Assembly (NCBI GenBank): GCA_016865015.1
Contig: CP018226.1
Span: 3,007,001 to 3,071,000 of the forward strand
Reading direction: 5' to 3'
Length of the DNA: 64,000 bases
From: Rhizobiales bacterium IMCC20636
GTDB taxonomy: Bacteria; Pseudomonadota; Alphaproteobacteria; Rhizobiales; GCA-2746425
Each line of letters opens with the position of its first letter. Within the stretch, counting starts at the first letter, position 1. Of this stretch, positions 55,652 to 64,000 are shown in pieces. The position numbers and the translations under genes are program-made. The notes beneath the pieces were generated by a model. It saw only the letters and a list, made by a program, of their open reading frames with translations. It did not search any database and was not told where the DNA came from.

Positions 55652-57250
55652 TCAGACGGCCTGCATCTTCTGTGCGTGGACGCGGCCACGGCGCGCCAGC
55701 AATTTGTTCAGAGCAGAGACATAGGCCTTGGCAGAGGCCACCATGGTGTCTGTTTCTGCGCCCCGCCCGGTGACCATGATTTCAGCATCTTCCAGACGCA
55801 CCGAAACCTCGGCCTGCGCATCCGTGCCCTGTGTCACAGCACTCACCTGATAGAGCTGCAGCTTGGCTTCATGCGGCACGATCATCTGGATGGCGTTGAA
55901 GGTGGCGTCCACAGGACCGTCACCCGTGGCTTCCTTGGTGATGTGCTGTCCGGCCACGTCCAACGTCATAGTTGCCTTTTGCGGGCCACTGGTGCCTGCG
56001 ATGACCGTCAGCGCGACAACGCGGATGTTCTCGCCGGCAATAGAGGCCTCATCGCTGACCAGAGCCTCGATATCTTCATCATAAACGTGCTTCTTCTTGT
56101 CGGCCAAAGCCTTGAAGCGGGTGAAGGCATCCTGAAACGCATTGTCGCCCAGATCAAAACCCAGTTCCAACAGCTTTTCCTTGAAGGCATGGCGGCCGGA
56201 ATGCTTGCCCATGACCAACGAGGTTTCCTTCACCCCGACATCTTCGGGACGCATGATTTCATAGGTTTCGGCGTTTTTCAGCATGCCGTCCTGATGGATG
56301 CCGGATTCATGGGAAAACGCATTGGCCCCGACAATCGCCTTGTTGAACTGAACCGAGAAGCCGGACACGGTGGAGACCATTTTTGAGGTCCGCAACAGGG
56401 CCGTTGTTTCCACGCCGGTGCGATAGGGCAGCACATCGCCGCGGGTGCGGATGGCCATGACGACTTCTTCCAAAGCGGCATTCCCGGCGCGTTCGCCCAG
56501 ACCATTGATGGTGCATTCAACCTGACGCGCTCCGGCCCGCACACCGGCGAGTGAGTTGGCCACCGCACAGCCCAGATCATCATGGCAATGGGTGGAGAAG
56601 ATCGCCTTGTCCGCGTTCGGCACCCGGTTCATGATGGCTTTGAACATGTCCGCATATTCATCGGCCACCATGTAACCCACCGTATCGGGCAGGTTGATGG
56701 TTGTGGCACCGGCATTAATGGCGGCTTCAACGGTCTGGCACAGATAGTCGATCGGGGTGCGGGTGGCATCCATACCGGACCACTCCACATCCTCCACCAG
56801 ATTGCGCGCCTGGGTCACCGTCTTGGTGATGATCTCGAGCACTTCTTCCTGGGTTTTCTTCATCTGGTTGGCCAGATGAATCGGCGATGTCGAAACAAAA
56901 GTGTGGATGCGGCCACGTCTGGCGTGTTTGACCGCCTCGCCTGCCCGCTCGATATCCGCCGGAATGGCGCGTGCCAGACCGGCAATCACGGCGTGCTGGG
57001 CGCGGCGGGCAATCTCGGCCACGGCTTCAAAATCGCCAATCGAGGCAATCGGGAACCCGGCCTCGATGATGTCCACGCCCATATCGTCGAGCTGTTTGGC
57101 CACCATCAGTTTTTCGTCATGGGTCATGGAGGCCCCGGGTGACTGCTCTCCGTCACGCAGGGTGGTGTCAAAAATCAGAACCTGATCCTTGTCCGCTGAC
57201 TTATCGCCGGTTCTGGCAGTGCTCGCTCGTGCGGCAATCATCTTGTTCAT
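55652..57250 (-). CDS. leuA: 2-isopropylmalate synthase
   Basis: 532 residues, full length. The HMGL-like TIM barrel starts VLIFDTTLRDGEQSPGASM, with metal ligands in the HCHDDLG motif. The C-terminal LeuA regulatory dimer domain follows from about residue 395 (GPVDATFNAIQ). It condenses 2-oxoisovalerate with acetyl-CoA in the first committed step of leucine synthesis and is normally feedback-inhibited by leucine through the C-terminal domain. The ATG at 57250 is preferred because GAGGAG (57259-57264) lies eight bases upstream; the ATG at 57256 would be only two bases from it. It is convergent with adhesin 2. Confidence 0.96.
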   Translation of the reverse strand: MNKMIAARASTARTGDKSADKDQVLIFDTTLRDGEQSPGASMTHDEKLMVAKQLDDMGVDIIEAGFPIASIGDFEAVAEIARRAQHAVIAGLARAIPADIERAGEAVKHARRGRIHTFVSTSPIHLANQMKKTQEEVLEIITKTVTQARNLVEDVEWSGMDATRTPIDYLCQTVEAAINAGATTINLPDTVGYMVADEYADMFKAIMNRVPNADKAIFSTHCHDDLGCAVANSLAGVRAGARQVECTINGLGERAGNAALEEVVMAIRTRGDVLPYRTGVETTALLRTSKMVSTVSGFSVQFNKAIVGANAFSHESGIHQDGMLKNAETYEIMRPEDVGVKETSLVMGKHSGRHAFKEKLLELGFDLGDNAFQDAFTRFKALADKKKHVYDEDIEALVSDEASIAGENIRVVALTVIAGTSGPQKATMTLDVAGQHITKEATGDGPVDATFNAIQMIVPHEAKLQLYQVSAVTQGTDAQAEVSVRLEDAEIMVTGRGAETDTMVASAKAYVSALNKLLARRGRVHAQKMQAV

Positions 57251-57641
57251 TGTCATGTCTCCTCAGCGTCAAACGCTAGATCTGCGCATCTCGAAATCGA
57301 TGGATCAAGCATGCGCGTTATTTCTGTCTTGTGGTGATTTAGCAAGTCCCCTGAGAGCGCGCCGGATGGTCCCGACAGCCTACGCTCAGGGGTTGATAAG
57401 GAGGAGACCGGATAGCGCAGCACCAAGGGTTTGCGCAGAAGATGTTGCATCATTCTGGGCAAATGGGCCGGCTGTCAAAGCTGATTTGTATAAATCCAGC
57501 AACGTCATGTCTCAATTATCATATAAAAAGCTACCCGAAAGTCTCACAGGATTTTCGATTTTGCAAGCCTAAAACATTTCTGGACGGATGGGCGCAGAAT
57601 CCTAGATAAGGTTAAAACCCTCCCTGCCCGAAAGCTGCCAG
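57251..57641. other. leuA/attE divergent intergenic region
   Basis: About 390 bases lie between two divergent genes. The leuA side (57251-57453) holds a short leucine-rich reading frame and a long hairpin, described separately. The attE side (57470-57641) is AT-rich near 57500-57560 and probably contains both promoters. No other gene, tRNA or repeat was recognised. Confidence 0.5.
57348..57392 (-). promoter_or_regulatory. possible leuA leader hairpin with upstream leader peptide frame
   Basis: On the leuA strand CCCCTGAG (57392-57385) pairs with CTCAGGGG (57355-57348), and an inner GTCGG can pair with CCGGC across a six-base loop. A reading frame from ATG 57453 begins MMQHLLRKPLVLRYPVSSL, with Leu at six of the first 26 positions, and covers the left arm of the hairpin. 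That frame ends at 57253 and overlaps the first candidate leuA ATG. The arrangement recalls leucine attenuation, but there is no U-run after the hairpin, so a Rho-independent attenuator is not shown. Confidence 0.4.
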
Positions 57642-58298
57642 ATGCTTGAAGTCCGAAACCTGCAAAAATCCTACACCACACCTCAGGGCAAGGCCCGGAT
57701 CCTGGACGGTGTCAGTCTGGACCTGCCAAGCGGCCACAGCCTGGCCTTGATGGGTGAATCCGGTAGTGGCAAAAGCACCCTGCTGCATCTGATCGGCGGT
57801 CTGGATACGCCGGATGACGGCGAAATCCGGTTGGATGGCAAAGATGTCGGCAATCTGTCAGACGCCGGACGGGCTGCCTTGAGGCGGGGGCAGCTGGGCG
57901 TTGTGTTCCAGCAATTCAATCTGATTCCAAGCCTCACCGTGCAGGGCAATCTGGCGTTTCAGGCCCGCATTTCTGACCGCTTTGACCCGGCCTGGCAGGC
58001 GCATCTGGTGGCCACGCTGGGCCTTGAGGATTTGCTGCAGCGCTATCCGGAGCAATTGTCCGGCGGGCAGCAGCAACGGGTGGCCATTGGCCGCACGCTG
58101 GCGGCCAAGCCGCAGCTCATGCTGGCTGACGAGCCGACCGGCAATCTGGATGAGACCACCGGCGATGCGGTGCTGGATCTGACTCTGTCTCTGGTACGTG
58201 ATCTGGGCAACAGCCTGTTGATGGTAACCCACAATCCACGGCTGGCAGAGCGGCTGGATAAAACCATTACACTTAGCGGCGGGCGCATCAGCACTTGA
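57642..58298 (+). CDS. ABC transporter ATP-binding protein (AttE / LolD-like)
   Basis: 218 residues, a complete nucleotide-binding domain of the MacB/LolD group: Walker A GESGSGKSTL, signature LSGGQQQRVAIGR, Walker B LMLADEPTGNLD, switch His in MVTHNPRL. It energises the FtsX-like permease encoded next, whose TTG start overlaps its stop (58295-58298). With the third gene (AttH-like) this is the AttEFGH-type cluster. Such systems usually perform mechanotransmission or lipid/lipoprotein extraction rather than classical transport. Confidence 0.9.
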   Translation: MLEVRNLQKSYTTPQGKARILDGVSLDLPSGHSLALMGESGSGKSTLLHLIGGLDTPDDGEIRLDGKDVGNLSDAGRAALRRGQLGVVFQQFNLIPSLTVQGNLAFQARISDRFDPAWQAHLVATLGLEDLLQRYPEQLSGGQQQRVAIGRTLAAKPQLMLADEPTGNLDETTGDAVLDLTLSLVRDLGNSLLMVTHNPRLAERLDKTITLSGGRIST

Positions 58299-60763
58299 AA
58301 CAGCTCCGCATCTTTTTCTGGACACTGACGGTTCTGCTTGGCTTCTGGCGCAAGAACCGTCTGTCCCTGATCACACTGATTGTCGGCCTTGGTGTGGCGA
58401 CCGCTCTGTGGAGCGGTGTGCAGGCGATCAATGCTGAAGCGCGCGCCAGCTATGACCGGGCAGCAGCGACGCTTGGCGGCGACCAGTTCCGTGCGCTGAC
58501 ACCTTTGGCCGGAGATACTGTCCCGCAAACGCTGTTTGCCACTTTGCGCCGGGCGGGCTGGCGGGTCTCGCCGGTGGTGGAAGGCACTTTGCGCCTTGAT
58601 GGTACACGGCTGCGGTTGATCGGGATTGATCCGCTCACCCTGCCCGACACGGATCTGTCGCAAAATGACTGGCTCAGCGTTTTCGAGGCCAGCAATGATG
58701 ATCTGCAGGCTTTCCTCACGCCACCCTTCCGCGCCTTTGCCCATCCTGATACGATTGCGCAGATCGACGTTAAGGACAGCGCCACCCTGCCGCCCCTCGC
58801 GGCTTTGGAAACCTTGCCACCGGGATCCGTGCTGACCGATATCGGCATTGCCCAGCGCCTGCTGGGGCTGGAGGGGCGCATCAGCCGCCTGATCCTGCAT
58901 GATAGGCAGAAGGTGGCGCAAAACACGCTCGCGCCGTTGATTGCGGGCCAGTTGCTGCTGCAGGATCCGGCCTCCAACTCGGCGCTGGAAAGCCTGACCG
59001 ACAGTTTTCATCTGAACCTTACCGCCTTTGGCTTTCTGTCCTTTGTGGTCGGGCTGTTCATCGTCAATTCCGCTGTGGGTCTGGCCTTTGAAAGCCGCCG
59101 CCATCTGGTGCGCACCCTGCGGGCCTGCGGCGTCTCGGCGCGGCTGCTGGCCCTGGTGCTGGTGGTGGAACTGGCGCTGCTGTCACTGGTCGCCGGGTTG
59201 CTGGGCGTTCTGGCAGGTTATCTGATTGCATCGGCCTTGCTGCCGGATGTCTCGGCCAGTCTGGAGGGGCTCTATGGGGCGCAGGTGTCGGGCCAGTTGA
59301 CGCTGCAATGGCACTGGTGGCTGAGCGGGCTGGCGATTGCCATGCTGGGTGCGTTTTTTGCCGCCGGTGCCAATCTTCTCAAGCTGGTGCAAATGCCGAT
59401 CCTGGCCAATGCCCATCCCTTTGCCTGGCGCACAGCCAATGAGCGCAAGCGCCGCTGGCAGTTGGGGTTTGCTATTGGCTTTGCCGTGCTGGCGCTAGCG
59501 GCGTTTCTGATCGGCAATTCCCTGTTGGCCGGCTTTGTGCTGATGGGGGCCGTGCTACTGGCGGCCGCGCTGGTGCTGCCCTCCATTCTGGCGCGCCTGC
59601 TGGCCCTGTTTGAAGCCCGCGCACAGCGCCCGCTGTGGCAATGGTTCTGGGCCGATGGCAACCAGCACATGTCCGGCCTGTCGCTGGCGCTGATGGCCCT
59701 GCTGCTGGCGCTGGCGATCAATATTGGTGTCGGCACCATGGTGCAGAGTTTCCGCACCACATTTCTCGGCTGGCTGGATCAGCGTCTGGCAGCGGAGATT
59801 TATCTCAATGCCGGCACTCCGGAACAGACCGAGGCGGTTCTGGCCTGGCTGGACACGGAAGACGCAGTCACTGCCATTCTGCCAATCTGGAACGTCACGG
59901 GCCGCTACAAAACCTTTCCGATTGAAATTTTCGGATTTCAGGACCACCCGACCTATCGCGATAACTGGCCCCTGCTGCAACAAACGCCAAAAATCTGGCA
60001 GGATGTGGCGCAGGGCAAAGGCTTGCTGATCAGCGAGCAGATGGCGCGGCAATATGATCTGGGCCTCAATTCTAGCCTGGAGCTGTTCAGCGAGACAGGG
60101 CCGCTCAACACGCAGGTTCTGGGCATCTATTCCGATTATGGAAATCCGGTGGGTCAGGTTCTGATGGCGGTGGATCAACTGACCACGCATTGGCCTTCAA
60201 CGCAGAAAACCCGTTTTGGGCTGCGCGTTGCGCCAGAAGAAAAGGCCCGCATTCTGAACGAGCTGGACCAGCGCTTTACCTTTGGCGATGGCGGGCTGAT
60301 TGATCAGGCAGCGCTGAAAGCGCGCTCCCGGTCGGTGTTCGAGCGCACCTTTGCCGTCACTCTGGCGCTCAACGCCCTGACACTGGCAGTGGCGGGCATT
60401 GCCATGCTGACCAGCCTACTGGGCCTGTCTCAGGCACGCCTGCCGCAACTGGCGCCGATCTGGGCGATGGGCATCACACGGCGCAATCTGGCCGGTATCG
60501 AACTGGCCAAGACCATCGCACTGGCCTTGCTGACTTCCGTGCTGGCGATCCCGCTGGGCCTGCTGGTGGCGTGGATATTGCTCGCCATCATCAATGTCGA
60601 GGCGTTTGGCTGGCGCATTCCCATGCTGCTGTTCCCGCTGGACTGGCTGCGCCTGCTGGCGCTGGCCATTCTGACCGCCGGTCTGGCTTCGCTCTATCCG
60701 GCGCTCAAACTGCGGCGCATGCCGCCCGCCGATTTGCTGAAGGTGTTTGCCAATGAACGTTAA
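58295..60763 (+). CDS. FtsX-like ABC permease (AttF-AttG fusion type)
   Basis: 822 residues from a TTG overlapping the previous stop. An N-terminal helix (about 15-40) and a large periplasmic domain precede the first FtsX core of three helices (about 245-375), then helices around 390-435. A second periplasmic domain (about 490-680) and a final FtsX core (about 695-800) complete the protein. The two-core layout is that of the long YbbP/AttFG-type permeases. Codon use and composition are strikingly GC-rich (46 of 60 at 59101-59160) compared with the rest of the window. Confidence 0.9.
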   Translation: MKQLRIFFWTLTVLLGFWRKNRLSLITLIVGLGVATALWSGVQAINAEARASYDRAAATLGGDQFRALTPLAGDTVPQTLFATLRRAGWRVSPVVEGTLRLDGTRLRLIGIDPLTLPDTDLSQNDWLSVFEASNDDLQAFLTPPFRAFAHPDTIAQIDVKDSATLPPLAALETLPPGSVLTDIGIAQRLLGLEGRISRLILHDRQKVAQNTLAPLIAGQLLLQDPASNSALESLTDSFHLNLTAFGFLSFVVGLFIVNSAVGLAFESRRHLVRTLRACGVSARLLALVLVVELALLSLVAGLLGVLAGYLIASALLPDVSASLEGLYGAQVSGQLTLQWHWWLSGLAIAMLGAFFAAGANLLKLVQMPILANAHPFAWRTANERKRRWQLGFAIGFAVLALAAFLIGNSLLAGFVLMGAVLLAAALVLPSILARLLALFEARAQRPLWQWFWADGNQHMSGLSLALMALLLALAINIGVGTMVQSFRTTFLGWLDQRLAAEIYLNAGTPEQTEAVLAWLDTEDAVTAILPIWNVTGRYKTFPIEIFGFQDHPTYRDNWPLLQQTPKIWQDVAQGKGLLISEQMARQYDLGLNSSLELFSETGPLNTQVLGIYSDYGNPVGQVLMAVDQLTTHWPSTQKTRFGLRVAPEEKARILNELDQRFTFGDGGLIDQAALKARSRSVFERTFAVTLALNALTLAVAGIAMLTSLLGLSQARLPQLAPIWAMGITRRNLAGIELAKTIALALLTSVLAIPLGLLVAWILLAIINVEAFGWRIPMLLFPLDWLRLLALAILTAGLASLYPALKLRRMPPADLLKVFANER

Positions 60764-61829
60764 AACCCTTTTTCTGGTGCCACTGCTGTTCTGTCTGGTG
60801 CCGGGCGCGAACAGCGCACAGGCACAAGGCTTTGCCGACCTGGGTGCGAACAGCGAAAATTATGCGCAGGTGACGCCGGGCAAAAGCTTCAGCTTTCCGG
60901 AAGATCACGGCCCGCATCCGGAGTACCGCATTGAATGGTGGTATGTGACCGCCAATCTGACCGATGCGAAGGGCACCCCACACGGCATTCAATGGACCCT
61001 GTTTCGCCAGACCATGGCTCCGGACACCGGGCAGACCGGCTGGAACAATGGTCAGGTCTGGCTCGGCCATGCGGCGCTGTCCTCCCCCGGTCGCCATCTT
61101 TCCGCCGAAACCGTCGCGCGCGGCGATACCGGACAGGCGGGCGTCACCACTGCTCCCTTTGCCGCCTGGCTGGATGACTGGTCCCTCACCTCCCTGGCTG
61201 CGCCGGAGGCCGACGCCTATTCGGCGCTGCACCTCACCGCCAGCGATGCGGCCTTTCGCTATGATCTTTCCCTCACCACGCCCAAACCGCTGGTGTTTCA
61301 TGGCAAGGAAGGGTTCAGCCAGAAATCCGAGGCGGGCCAGGCCTCCTATTATTACAGCCAGCCCTTTTTCGACGTGGCCGGAGATATCAGCGTGGGCACC
61401 GAAACCCTGACCGTCACCGGCAAAGCCTGGCTCGACCGGGAATGGAGCAGCCAGCCCCTGCAAGACAGCCAGACCGGCTGGGACTGGTTCTCCCTGCATC
61501 TGGACGGCGGCACAAAACTGATGCTGTTCCGCCTGCGCGACGCAATGAAAAGCGATTATTTCTCCGGCACATGGATCAGCGCAGATGGCGACACCACAGC
61601 GCTGCAACCGGATGACATCATCATGACCCCACTTAAAACCGCCCGCATCGCTGACCGCGAGCTGCCCATAAGCTGGCGGCTGCAAGTGCCCGACAAGGAT
61701 TTGGACATTGAGACCACAGCGCTGAATGCCGACAGCTGGATGGACACCTCAATCCCCTATTGGGAAGGGCCGATACAGGTGCGCGGGAGCCATGCTGGTG
61801 TGGGGTATCTGGAGATGACGGGGTATTGA
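60753..61829 (+). CDS. AttH / CrtC-like lipocalin-domain protein
   Basis: 358 residues from the ATG at 60753, which overlaps the permease stop and follows AAGG; a TTG at 60747 is less likely. A Sec signal peptide (MNVKTLFLVPLLFCLVPG...AQA) leads to the AttH domain: IEWWYVTANLTD, GIQWTLFRQ and LDREWSSQPL, typical of the hydroxyneurosporene synthase/AttH family with two lipocalin-like halves. It is predicted to be periplasmic and to bind a hydrophobic ligand handled by the adjacent ABC system. It completes the attEFGH-like operon. Confidence 0.88.
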   Translation: MNVKTLFLVPLLFCLVPGANSAQAQGFADLGANSENYAQVTPGKSFSFPEDHGPHPEYRIEWWYVTANLTDAKGTPHGIQWTLFRQTMAPDTGQTGWNNGQVWLGHAALSSPGRHLSAETVARGDTGQAGVTTAPFAAWLDDWSLTSLAAPEADAYSALHLTASDAAFRYDLSLTTPKPLVFHGKEGFSQKSEAGQASYYYSQPFFDVAGDISVGTETLTVTGKAWLDREWSSQPLQDSQTGWDWFSLHLDGGTKLMLFRLRDAMKSDYFSGTWISADGDTTALQPDDIIMTPLKTARIADRELPISWRLQVPDKDLDIETTALNADSWMDTSIPYWEGPIQVRGSHAGVGYLEMTGY

Positions 61830-61944
61830 GGGGGTGTGGTGGGAGCGAATGAGCAGTGTTGCAGAAGGTTTGGCGAAAAACAAACATTCGTCGCGGTTGC
61901 AAGACCAGATAAATCAGATGAAAAAAGGTTGATATCCGCCCAGC

Positions 61945-63636
61945 TTAAGTATCACCGATGATGAAAGCATATTTCTTCGCTTCATCAGCCATTCCATTCA
62001 ACTCCAACTCGTTCAGCGCGAGATCGTATGCCCGACGGTAAGAACAACCGTGTCTAAGTGCGCGATAAAAAGCCTTTGTAAATGCAACTGCTGCATCGTC
62101 ACCAATAGAAACAGAGCAGCCAATCACTGCCTCGACATGTGCTTTCACTTGTGTCGCCACGCTCTCAGAGTAACAGGCGTTCAACACGAGACATCGCACA
62201 CTTTCACAAAGCTTAACCAACCCCTCTATTGCTGTCGCCGAAACCGTGGCCACATTTCCATTTTTGTCTTCGAAACAAATGAAGCCTTTATCTCCATGTC
62301 CGCTAAAATGTAGGATATCTGGGACATTGTTCAGAACTTCCATTTGCACTTGATCGGTCCTTACTGCCCAAGCGTGAGTGACGATTACGTCTTGCTTTGC
62401 ATTTTCAACAAGACGGATTTGTTCCTTAAGGTCTCGCGCCTCTTGGTCCAGCCTCAAAGGGTCTGCATCCTTGGGCGATGCACACATCATTAGAACTTTT
62501 TTTGAAGGCAATTTATTCTCCTCAAGTAACCGCGCAGTGATAGGGTCAACCTCCTGAGAAAACAGGTCACGCGTGCCTTCCCTAAGGTCATTTATTTTCA
62601 GTTTGCCAAACAATGCGGTCCCTTCTGCACCAAGGTACAACCGCCTTTTAAGCGCAGGGTCCGCTTCAAGCAATTCAAGTGCTTTGTCTTCATATGGGCG
62701 AAAAGCAGCGCCGAAACGAGCGAAGTGTTCGGCCAATAATTCTCGAACCCGCAGACTATCTTCGGTCTCGTACCAAGCTAGGGTGACACCTTCAAGGCCA
62801 TCATAAAAGACTGACTGCAAGCCCTTGGCGAGGCCTTCTCGTGCTTCGATTGATTCAAGGTACGACCCTCGTCTTATAACGTCTTGGCGTTCTTGCAGAT
62901 CAACGATTTTTTGGGCCCCAAGTTGGAGCATCTTCGCCTGAACATTTGAAGGTTCTGAATCAAGGTTGGAGAACGGAATTCCAAGGTCGTCGATGCTAAG
63001 GCTAATGTTTTCGATCACTGACCAAACTGAATATTGCTTTACGATCTTGTTGTCATGCTGACCCAAAGCTCGAACCAATTGCGAATTTGAATGCCGAGGG
63101 TGGAACATATTTTCATAAGATCTGTTCAGGCCAACGGTAATCAACGCCAATTTCAAAATTTCATCGTCAGCGGTGTCGATGTCGATCCTGAAGCCATTTA
63201 GATTCAGCTTTGATGGAGAAGTTACTTGGAGGGCAGCTAATATTCTGATTTCTGGCTTAACGGATCCTAGTACATTGCACTCTTCAAGTTTCCCTGCATA
63301 TAACTTTGCAGCGGCTGCTACTGCGGCCGCGATGATTTCAGGGTCGCCTACTTGCTGCAGTAGTACCCGCTCCACCGATTTCATCGAGCCTGTACGAGTG
63401 CCCATCTGCGCAATACAGTTTAGGCACCACCGAGTAATTTTCGGATCCTGCGTTGAACTGAGTAATCCGTTAATAGTTAGTTCGAGACCGTTTCTCACAT
63501 CAGGGGCAAAACGACCGCCGTTTCGGTAAATTCGTGCCACTTCCTGTAGCGATACTTTCTTTCTTCGGTCGTCTCCATTTTCCAACTCATACCGAATAAA
63601 GGTTGCTTTCTCAGGAGGGACATTTCTAATATTCAC
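61945..63636 (-). CDS. helical-repeat protein with C-terminal CHAT protease domain
   Basis: 563 residues. The first ~370 are all-helical with HEAT-like spacing and no known domain signature that I recognise. The C-terminal CHAT (caspase HetF-associated) domain starts near VLMMCASPKDADPL (about 378). Its catalytic pair is visible as H447 in HFSGHGDKG and C488 in CLVLNACYSE. CHAT proteases in bacteria act in conflict and defence modules, for example cleaving gasdermins or partner proteins once activated. Its start codon overlaps the stop of the gene upstream (ATGA, 63633-63636), so the two are one unit. Composition is AT-richer (27 of 60 G+C at 62041-62100) than the adjacent att genes, suggesting acquired DNA. 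Confidence 0.88.
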   Translation of the reverse strand: MNIRNVPPEKATFIRYELENGDDRRKKVSLQEVARIYRNGGRFAPDVRNGLELTINGLLSSTQDPKITRWCLNCIAQMGTRTGSMKSVERVLLQQVGDPEIIAAAVAAAAKLYAGKLEECNVLGSVKPEIRILAALQVTSPSKLNLNGFRIDIDTADDEILKLALITVGLNRSYENMFHPRHSNSQLVRALGQHDNKIVKQYSVWSVIENISLSIDDLGIPFSNLDSEPSNVQAKMLQLGAQKIVDLQERQDVIRRGSYLESIEAREGLAKGLQSVFYDGLEGVTLAWYETEDSLRVRELLAEHFARFGAAFRPYEDKALELLEADPALKRRLYLGAEGTALFGKLKINDLREGTRDLFSQEVDPITARLLEENKLPSKKVLMMCASPKDADPLRLDQEARDLKEQIRLVENAKQDVIVTHAWAVRTDQVQMEVLNNVPDILHFSGHGDKGFICFEDKNGNVATVSATAIEGLVKLCESVRCLVLNACYSESVATQVKAHVEAVIGCSVSIGDDAAVAFTKAFYRALRHGCSYRRAYDLALNELELNGMADEAKKYAFIIGDT

Positions 63637-64000
63637 TCTTCTACAAGCTCACGCGTCAATATCTTGCGTAAAGTTGTCTGACTCCAAGGTTCAAAGTCAT
63701 CAATATTATTAGGTGGGACAGATAAATTCAGCCAGCAAGGGTCATTCAAAGACAGTTTTTTTGTTGTTGGCTCGAACCAATCTGGGCATTTCCATTCCAT
63801 GACAATAAGAAGAACACTCACACCGTCTTCTCCTTCAGCTTCCAAAACAAAAATTGGTGTCGGCTTCGCTGGATTTTCATTCGCAAACGATTGTGAGGAT
63901 AAGTCTAAATCGAGCAGCAAAATGCCTAGCGCGTTCTCAGTAGCACCATAGTCTTCTTGAGAGAAAAGAGATCTATCGCCAACGGTGACTGCGCCCGGAA
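63633..64000 (-). CDS. unidentified protein, C-terminal part, coupled to the CHAT gene
   Basis: The frame is open from the right edge to the stop at 63633, giving at least 122 residues; the start lies outside the window. The visible part begins GAVTVGDRSLFSQEDYGATEN and contains LVEAEGED-like and MEWKCPDWFEPTTKK segments. It is acidic, soluble and matches no family I can recognise. The TTG at 63920 is only an internal codon, since the frame stays open to the edge. Four-base overlap with the CHAT gene implies a stoichiometric partner, possibly a sensor, substrate or effector. Confidence 0.7.
   Translation of the reverse strand, partial: PGAVTVGDRSLFSQEDYGATENALGILLLDLDLSSQSFANENPAKPTPIFVLEAEGEDGVSVLLIVMEWKCPDWFEPTTKKLSLNDPCWLNLSVPPNNIDDFEPWSQTTLRKILTRELVEE

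Overview
The window reads as a piece of an alphaproteobacterial chromosome of medium GC; sampled lines give 52% in the first part (31 of 60 at 5041-5100). Pointers to this group are the Mla-type lipid transporter with a separate auxiliary lipoprotein, the dgcN-dgcA pair for D-glutamate, TRAP transporters, a CheZ-like phosphatase, a form II CoxL-like oxidoreductase and a Lap/Prt-type secretion locus. The species cannot be named from the sequence.

Layout. 1-6655: start of an RND efflux adaptor gene, then an MCE/Mla-like phospholipid transporter (permease, ATPase, MCE protein, lipoprotein) interrupted by an opposite-strand aldo/keto reductase gene. 6742-9899: dgcN-dgcA with a convergent MFS transporter. 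10051-15701: CheZ-like phosphatase, a GGDEF protein and a GGDEF-EAL protein. 15724-19591: threonine/serine dehydratase, a glycosyltransferase coupled to an LpxH-type phosphoesterase, and an atypical SDR. 19611-23025: a TPP riboswitch followed by thiM-thiE-thiD and, translationally coupled to them, an orphan TRAP substrate-binding protein. 23074-25395: CoxL-like subunit without partners. 25546-32898: DMT transporter, amidase, cyclase-family hydrolase, a complete TRAP transporter and a divergent LysR regulator.

32955-55599 is a type I secretion locus. The minus-strand operon encodes two different ABC half-transporters with unusual nucleotide-binding motifs, an HlyD adaptor and a TolC-like outer-membrane protein. 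Divergent from it are two secreted surface proteins. The first (3,908 aa) carries 29 tandem 98-residue cadherin-like repeats, a LamG-like domain and RTX repeats. The second (1,116 aa) has one such cadherin-like unit and six 113-residue RTX-type repeats. The two share their N-termini, C-termini, about 170 bp of upstream DNA and their terminators. A decayed copy of the leuA 3' end lies between them, so they look like a tandem duplication that ran into leuA.

55652-61829: leuA with a possible leader hairpin, then an AttEFGH-like ABC system in GC-rich DNA. 61945-64000: an AT-richer segment with a helical-repeat/CHAT protease gene overlapping an unidentified gene that runs off the right edge, a candidate conflict (defence) module.

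Most distinctive: the duplicated secreted-protein locus with its degenerate ABC pair, the riboswitch-controlled TRAP binding protein, and the edge-truncated CHAT module.
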